From assembly GCA_965203575.1 (NCBI GenBank), contig OZ241894.1, positions 1,674,001 to 1,738,000 of the forward strand: a DNA stretch of 64,000 nt, in the 5' to 3' direction. This DNA comes from Aldehydirespirator sp965203575 (GTDB lineage Bacteria; Actinomycetota; Acidimicrobiia; Acidimicrobiales; Aldehydirespiratoraceae). Under the pieces are notes generated by a model, which made no database searches, was not told where the DNA came from, and saw nothing but the letters and a program-made list of their open reading frames with translations. Positions 59,650 through 64,000 of this stretch are shown here, one piece after another. Each line of letters opens with the position of its first letter. Within the stretch, counting starts at the first letter, position 1. The position numbers were made by a program, and so were the translations under genes.

Positions 59650-60675
59650 GTGACCCGCAAGCCCGACCCGTTCACCGTCCCGTTCGGGACCGTCCTGTGC
59701 GACTGGATGACCACTGCTCGCGCCGACGGCGGTGCTTACGTCTACGGCGGATCACCCGAGCCCTACCGGGACCACACGATCAGCCCGGCCGCGCACGCGC
59801 TGCACTACGCCAGCGCGATCTTCGAGGGCCTCAAGGCCCATCGCCAGAATGACGGTTCGCTGGCAGTGTTCCGCCTCGACCGCCACATCCAGCGGATGGC
59901 GACCAGCGCGGCACTGCTGCGACTGCCCCAGATCGATCCCGACACGCTGCGCCGGATGATCATCGACGCGGTGGAGGTCAACGCGGCGGAGGTCCCCGAT
60001 CCGCCGGGCTCGCTGTACATCCGCCCGACCCTTGTCGGCACCGATCCCGACATCGGCGCGGCCGCCCGCCCGAGCCGCAGCGCGCTGCTGTACGTGGTGA
60101 ACAGCCCGGTCGGCGACTATTTCAAAGGCGGGGTGCGGCCGCTCACCCTGCTGTTGGAGACGTCCATGCCCCGCACCGTGCCCAAGTTCGGCATGGTCAA
60201 GTGCGGCGCCAACTACGCCATGGCCCTGGGTGTGACTCTGGACTCGATGGCCGCCAGCGAAGCAATCGACCAGATCCTGTTCGCCACCGGGAACGACATC
60301 ACCGAGACGGGTGCCGCCAATTTCTTCCTCGCCGACGACGAGCGGGTGCTCACCCGGCACTTGGACGAGTCCTTCCTGCACGGGATCACCCGGGCCTCAG
60401 TGATCGAGTTGGCCGATCACCTCGGCTACCAGGTCGAGGAACGCACGATCCATCCCGACGAGCTGGTCGACTGGGCCGAGCGGGGTGAGGCCTTCCTGAC
60501 CGGCACGGCCGCGGTTCTGGCGCCGGTGGGCAGCATCGTCCACGACGGCGAGACGCTCACGTTCGGCGGCGGCCAGCCGGGCCGCAACGCCATGAGGCTG
60601 CGCCAAGCGCTGGTGGACATCCAGGTGGGGGCGGCACCGGACCCGTTCGGCTGGCGCACCCCGGTCCGGGGCTGA
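59650..60675 (+). CDS. ilvE: Branched-chain amino acid aminotransferase
   Basis: A 341-aa fold-type IV PLP enzyme that interconverts Leu/Ile/Val and their 2-oxo acids. It has the HYASAIFEGLKAHR segment, the Schiff-base Lys184 in FGMVKCGANYA, TETGAANFFLADDE and GITRASVIELADHLG. GTG 59650 has GGGAG just upstream. Monocistronic in appearance, following the tRNA. Confidence 0.93.
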   Translation: MTRKPDPFTVPFGTVLCDWMTTARADGGAYVYGGSPEPYRDHTISPAAHALHYASAIFEGLKAHRQNDGSLAVFRLDRHIQRMATSAALLRLPQIDPDTLRRMIIDAVEVNAAEVPDPPGSLYIRPTLVGTDPDIGAAARPSRSALLYVVNSPVGDYFKGGVRPLTLLLETSMPRTVPKFGMVKCGANYAMALGVTLDSMAASEAIDQILFATGNDITETGAANFFLADDERVLTRHLDESFLHGITRASVIELADHLGYQVEERTIHPDELVDWAERGEAFLTGTAAVLAPVGSIVHDGETLTFGGGQPGRNAMRLRQALVDIQVGAAPDPFGWRTPVRG

Positions 60676-60742
60676 TACTGCGGGCGTGTAGCATGCCGTG
60701 CCTGGGAGACGGGCTGCATCCAGGAGGGGAGGTCGGGTTCCC

Positions 60743-61756
60743 ATGACGGCTGCGAACTCGACTGTTGGCACCTCGCCCAGCCCGGGGGCGAGGGGTTTCG
60801 AGCCGGACGTTCCCATCACGGTGTCGCCGATACTGGACTGGCCGCCGCGGCCGGCGGCGACGCTGCGGCACATCTTCTCGATGATGCTGCCCCAGGGGAT
60901 GCTCTGGGTGGGCATCGCCGCGGTGGCGTGGAACTTCTTCACCCCGTCGATGGAGCGCATGGCGACCCTGAGCCCGAGATGGGTTCTGGAGATCTACGCC
61001 CGCAACGTCGTGATGTTCACCCTGGTCGCGGGGACCCTGCATGTGGCGCTGTACGTCCGGCGGGTCCAGCAGCAGCGCTACAAGTACGAGCGCCAGTGGC
61101 TGAGCACCACCAACCGGGAGTTCCTGTGGAACAACCAGACCCGCGACAACATCTTCTGGTGCCTGGTCAGCGGCTGCTCGGTGTGGACCGCCTATGAGGC
61201 GCTGACCCTCTGGTTCTACGCCAACGACTGGATCCCGCAGGTGGAGTGGGACTCCGCATGGCTGTACCTGTCGGCGCTCACCGTGTTCACGTCGCTGTGG
61301 TCGGTGACCCACTTCTACTTCATCCACCGGGTGCTGCACACGCGCTGGGTGTACGACCATGTCCACTACCTGCATCACCGCAACGTCAATCCCGGGCCCT
61401 GGAGCGGCCTGTCGATGCACCCGGTCGAGCACATGATGTACCTCAGCATGTTCCTGCTGTGGTGGGTGGTGCCTGCGCACCCGTTCATCCTGATCCTCAC
61501 CCTGTCGTCCAACAGCATCGCCACCGCGGTGACCCACTCGGGGTTCGAGCGCTACGAGATCGGCCGGCGCGGGGGACGCTCCATGAAGGGCGCCGACTAC
61601 TTCCACCACCTGCACCACCGGTACTTCGAGTGCAACTACGGCAACCGGCCCGTGCCGCTGGACAGGCTGTTCGGCACCTTCCACGACGGCACGCCCGAGG
61701 CCCACGCCCGGATGCGCCAACGCATGAAGGCCCGCCGTGCCGCCCGGACGCGTTGA
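60743..61756 (+). CDS. Fatty acid hydroxylase / sterol desaturase superfamily membrane protein
   Basis: A 337-aa membrane protein with the di-iron histidine boxes HRVLH, HYLHH, HPVEH and HHLHHRYFECNYG, and several TM helices (about 50-68, 88-106, 140-155, 175-195, 228-255). Members hydroxylate or desaturate lipids, sterols or carotenoids. ATG 60743 with an upstream GGAGGGGAGG. Substrate unknown. Confidence 0.83.
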   Translation: MTAANSTVGTSPSPGARGFEPDVPITVSPILDWPPRPAATLRHIFSMMLPQGMLWVGIAAVAWNFFTPSMERMATLSPRWVLEIYARNVVMFTLVAGTLHVALYVRRVQQQRYKYERQWLSTTNREFLWNNQTRDNIFWCLVSGCSVWTAYEALTLWFYANDWIPQVEWDSAWLYLSALTVFTSLWSVTHFYFIHRVLHTRWVYDHVHYLHHRNVNPGPWSGLSMHPVEHMMYLSMFLLWWVVPAHPFILILTLSSNSIATAVTHSGFERYEIGRRGGRSMKGADYFHHLHHRYFECNYGNRPVPLDRLFGTFHDGTPEAHARMRQRMKARRAARTR

Positions 61757-61780
61757 GGTAGGTGCCAGCAAGCAGGCGGG

Positions 61781-62971
61781 CTAGAGCGACGGTCGGTGGA
61801 GCAGGGCTAGCACGTCTGTGGCTGCGTAGACCCTGGCGTACGGCTTGCCGGTGATTTCCTGTACGACCCCCATCTCGAGCAGCCGCCTTAACGCGTGGTT
61901 GGCCGCGTTTGCGCTGACACCGTGACGATCGCTGATGGCGCGTGCTGTCGTCATCGGTTGGCTGATGAGATGGTCGATGACGGCGTGTGCCGTTCCTCGC
62001 ACTCCGGCGTCGCGCAACCTCGCCAACGTGCTGTCCCGCCAGTCGAGCAGTTCCCGGATCCGTAGAACGCCATCTGCCGCCTGCGACGCGAGCGCGTCGC
62101 AGAAGAAGGTGATCCAAGCGTCCCAGGTCCCGGTGATGCTTGTCTGCTCAAGCAACCCGATGTATTGGTCGCGGCGTGCTTCGAAGTACGGCGACAAGTT
62201 GACGATCGGCGTGTCGAGGATGCCGGCCTCTATCAACTGGAGAATTGCCAACAGCCGCCCGATGCGGCCGTTGCCGTCCGTGAAGGGATGCAATGTCTCG
62301 AACTGGTAGTGCGAAACCGCGATCCGCACCAGCGGATGGATGCCGGCCGTGTTCGACCACCTCTCCCATTGGCTGAGGCCGTCGACCAGGCCATTTCCCG
62401 GCGGCGGTGGCACGAACCGAGCGTCCCGCAACCGTTCGGCGGGGCCTGCGCCGGTTCTGGAGCCGACGACCACTTGTGTGTCGCGGACCCGGCCTTTCTG
62501 GTAGTCCTCGCCGCGTGTGCCCTCAACCAGGATCGCGTGCAGCTCGCAGGCCAGACGCATGCATACGGGCAGCTCTGCGAGCCGCCGCACGCCGTGATCG
62601 GCTGCATGCACGAAGTTCAAGACCTCGGTGATGGCTGTCGTTCGGGGCGATAGTGGTGATACTTCGCTGGCGAGCACGTCAGCGACGGGCGCATAGGTCC
62701 CCTCGAGAGCAGATGTGCTGAGCGCTTCGCGCCGCACCGTCAGGCCAGCCAGCAGAGTGGGCTCGACCTTGAGACCGCGAGTCATGCCTGCGAGCTGTCC
62801 AAGCTCGATGCCGGCGTTCATAGCCGCCGACCAGGTCGCTTGTGAGAGGGTCAGTTCGTCGGGCAGGGGAGATGGCACGAACGCCAGTTGTCGCACCATC
62901 TCGTTGCCGACAGGTACCTCGATCGGCACCAGCCGGCCCACGGGGGAGTCAGCGAAACGCTCCATTCCCAC
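61781..62971 (-). CDS. Fic-domain protein with N-terminal inhibitory motif and C-terminal winged helix
   Basis: A 396-aa protein. The Fic catalytic loop is HPFTDGNGRIGR (His228). An (S/T)xxxE(G/N) inhibitory motif occurs at 86-91 (TSALEG), placing it among autoinhibited class II Fic enzymes. The C-terminal part (about 320-390) reads as a winged HTH (MTTARAISDRHGVSANAANH). Fic enzymes usually transfer AMP to protein hydroxyls. The HTH suggests autoregulation, perhaps at the AT-rich direct repeats just upstream (62996-63100). Confidence 0.87.
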   Translation of the reverse strand: MGMERFADSPVGRLVPIEVPVGNEMVRQLAFVPSPLPDELTLSQATWSAAMNAGIELGQLAGMTRGLKVEPTLLAGLTVRREALSTSALEGTYAPVADVLASEVSPLSPRTTAITEVLNFVHAADHGVRRLAELPVCMRLACELHAILVEGTRGEDYQKGRVRDTQVVVGSRTGAGPAERLRDARFVPPPPGNGLVDGLSQWERWSNTAGIHPLVRIAVSHYQFETLHPFTDGNGRIGRLLAILQLIEAGILDTPIVNLSPYFEARRDQYIGLLEQTSITGTWDAWITFFCDALASQAADGVLRIRELLDWRDSTLARLRDAGVRGTAHAVIDHLISQPMTTARAISDRHGVSANAANHALRRLLEMGVVQEITGKPYARVYAATDVLALLHRPSL

Positions 62972-62995
62972 GCCCGGAGCCTAGCGTCAGACGGA

Positions 62996-63100
62996 AGATT
63001 TGCAGATAATAGGCCAAAACCTAAATTCCATAGTTGCAATTTGTCTCCGGCTGTATTCTGCAGCAGAGATTTGCAGGTTATGTCCTAAACCCTGAATTCT
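62996..63100. promoter_or_regulatory. AT-rich promoter region with two direct repeats upstream of fic
   Basis: Two 34-bp imperfect copies (62996-63029 and 63067-63100, starting AGATTTGCAG; 25 of 34 positions match) lie 71 bp apart in the most AT-rich patch of the window, just upstream of the fic start at 62971. Likely operator/promoter DNA for fic. Confidence 0.5.
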
Positions 63101-63187
63101 CTCAGAGACACCCTCAGGAGCCTCGAACGGCGCCGGTGGCTGCCACAGGCGGCAAGAAGCCGATCACTCCACGAACGAGAGGGCGGG

Positions 63188-63475
63188 TCAAGCGCAGCCG
63201 CCGCCTCCTTCGATGGGTGAGACGATACGGGCCACTTGTTCAGCCGGATCAGGATCGGCGTGGGAACCCTTGCGGGCTGAACGTTCGGCCCACTCGCCCT
63301 TGGCCTTTCCGAGATCGTCGGACATGAGGTCGGCCAATTCTCTTCGGGCAGCGTCGGCTTCTGACTGCAGCTCGAACTTGCGGGCGAAGGCGTCGGCCGG
63401 CAATGCCCGCAGTTCGGCATCGATCTCAGCTAGCCGCTGATGATGGTTGGCGGCAGGATCATCCAATGATGTCAT
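63188..63475 (-). CDS. Small coiled-coil protein, function unknown
   Basis: A 95-aa hydrophilic protein (starts MTSLDDPAANHHQRLAEIDA) with heptad-like Leu/Ala spacing through AELRALPADAFARKFELQSE, typical of small actinobacterial helical proteins of no known role. ATG 63475 is preferred to a longer reading that runs into the tRNA-Ser gene. It lies just upstream of the fic region on the same strand. Confidence 0.6.
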   Translation of the reverse strand: MTSLDDPAANHHQRLAEIDAELRALPADAFARKFELQSEADAARRELADLMSDDLGKAKGEWAERSARKGSHADPDPAEQVARIVSPIEGGGGCA

Positions 63476-63500
63476 CCTATGGCGCTGGCTCGCTCGCTCG

Positions 63501-63589
63501 CGGAGACGGTGGGATTCGAACCCACGAACGACTTGCATCGTTACTTCCTTAGCAGGGAAGCGCCTTCAACCGGACTCGGCCACGTCTCC
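63501..63589 (-). tRNA. tRNA-Ser (anticodon GCT)
   Basis: On the minus strand GGAGACG (63589-63583) pairs with CGTCTCC, discriminator G; the CCA is not encoded. The anticodon arm is CTTCC-CTGCTAA-GGAAG (anticodon GCT). A long variable arm (class II) and GGTTCGAATCCC in the T arm confirm serine type. Confidence 0.93.
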
Positions 63590-63617
63590 GGAAGACCTGA
63601 GCGTACCGGCGTGGCGG

Positions 63618-64000
63618 CTATGAGCAGTCCACGCAGGCCACGTCGTCCACGTCGGTGCCGCCCAGGAACGCGGTGAGCCAATCGAGGAAGGCCACCCCCT
63701 CCACCTCCTGGGTGTAGAGCAGGTCCCGGAACAGGATGGTGTGGTCCCTGCCTGGGGCCATGTAGCTGGCCTGGTTCACCCCGGCCGCCTCGATCTGCGC
63801 CTCGTTCTGGTACATGAGCTGGTCGATGCTGCTGGCGTCGAACCCGGCCAGGGTCGCGAAGAACTCCTGGGTGCTGTCGAAGGCGTTGTCGTAGCGGGCG
63901 AACCGGACCCGCGGCGCGTGCAGGCCCGCACGGATGAACAACTCGGGCAGGCCCCACTCGGCCGGGGTGACCCCCTCGTTGACCGGCCAGTCCGGCACGA
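63618..64000 (-). CDS. C-terminal part of a possible pectinacetylesterase-family hydrolase, cut by the window end
   Basis: About 127 residues enter from the right edge and end at 63618. Segments RVRFARYDNAFDSTQEFF and YMAPGRDHTILFRDLLYTQE, and the final CVDC (a disulfide-like end), resemble the last third of pectinacetylesterase-family proteins (candidate catalytic His in DHTIL). This is a recollection-based match; the N-terminal Ser motif is outside the window. Confidence 0.5.
   Translation of the reverse strand, partial: VPDWPVNEGVTPAEWGLPELFIRAGLHAPRVRFARYDNAFDSTQEFFATLAGFDASSIDQLMYQNEAQIEAAGVNQASYMAPGRDHTILFRDLLYTQEVEGVAFLDWLTAFLGGTDVDDVACVDCS

Overview
The window is very G+C-rich, uses many GTG starts, and is packed with short overlapping operons. 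DUF222-HNH, Ddn-type deazaflavin, EF-G2-like and PaaX-like genes occur together, as does an actinobacterial-type hemA-C-D-B-L order. This suggests a high-GC actinobacterium, plausibly an aerobic (perhaps marine) Acidimicrobiia. That placement is inference from gene content; no rRNA is present.

Region 1 (about 1-16.4 kb) looks like organosulfonate dissimilation: a class III aminotransferase of the taurine-pyruvate type, a TauABC-like ABC transporter, a phosphate acetyltransferase and a TetR regulator. A SoeABC/Psr-like molybdoenzyme follows, suited to oxidising the sulfite released. The sulfoacetaldehyde acetyltransferase (Xsc) that would complete the route is not in the window. The transporter is the most unusual object here. 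Its binding protein is an in-frame tandem fusion of two nearly identical domains. A third copy, circularly permuted and still carrying the fusion linker, sits in a predicted external loop of a membrane protein fused to the ABC ATPase.

Region 2 (16.4-25.3 kb) has a LysR regulator divergent from a four-subunit sarcosine oxidase / N-methylglutamate dehydrogenase operon (B-D-A-G), then a membrane-anchored cytochrome c and pgi. Region 3 (25.4-33.3 kb) is an accessory island: a tightly coupled minus-strand trio (DUF6361-like, PLD-like nuclease, SNF2-like helicase) that looks like an undescribed defence-type cassette, with a divergent DUF222-HNH gene. Region 4 (33.3-43.1 kb, minus strand) holds tetrapyrrole synthesis (hemA-C-D-B-L) coupled to a YceI protein, a SAM hydrolase with a tiny coupled membrane peptide, proC, a small zinc-ribbon protein, an EamA transporter and a betainyl-CoA-thioesterase-like hotdog protein.

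Region 5 (43.2-57.1 kb) is methylated-amine catabolism: a GmaS/GlnT-like synthetase divergent from MgsABC-like N-methylglutamate synthase genes, two dimethylglycine/sarcosine dehydrogenase paralogues, a PaaX-like regulator divergent from a Rieske oxygenase, an MttB-family methyltransferase and a small ferredoxin. With the sox/mgd operon this forms a nearly complete betaine / dimethylglycine / sarcosine / methylamine module. Region 6 (57.3-64 kb) has an EF-G-like GTPase, tRNA-Arg(ACG), ilvE, a fatty-acid hydroxylase-family protein, a class II Fic protein, a small coiled-coil protein, tRNA-Ser(GCT) and the C-terminal part of a possible pectinacetylesterase-family protein cut by the window end.

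A dispersed repeat of about 45-100 bp occurs seven times, mostly at gene or operon boundaries, and in places supplies a ribosome-binding site, a stop codon or a C-terminal extension. No rRNA, CRISPR array, insertion sequence or prophage was recognised. No stretch above 300 bases lacks a gene.
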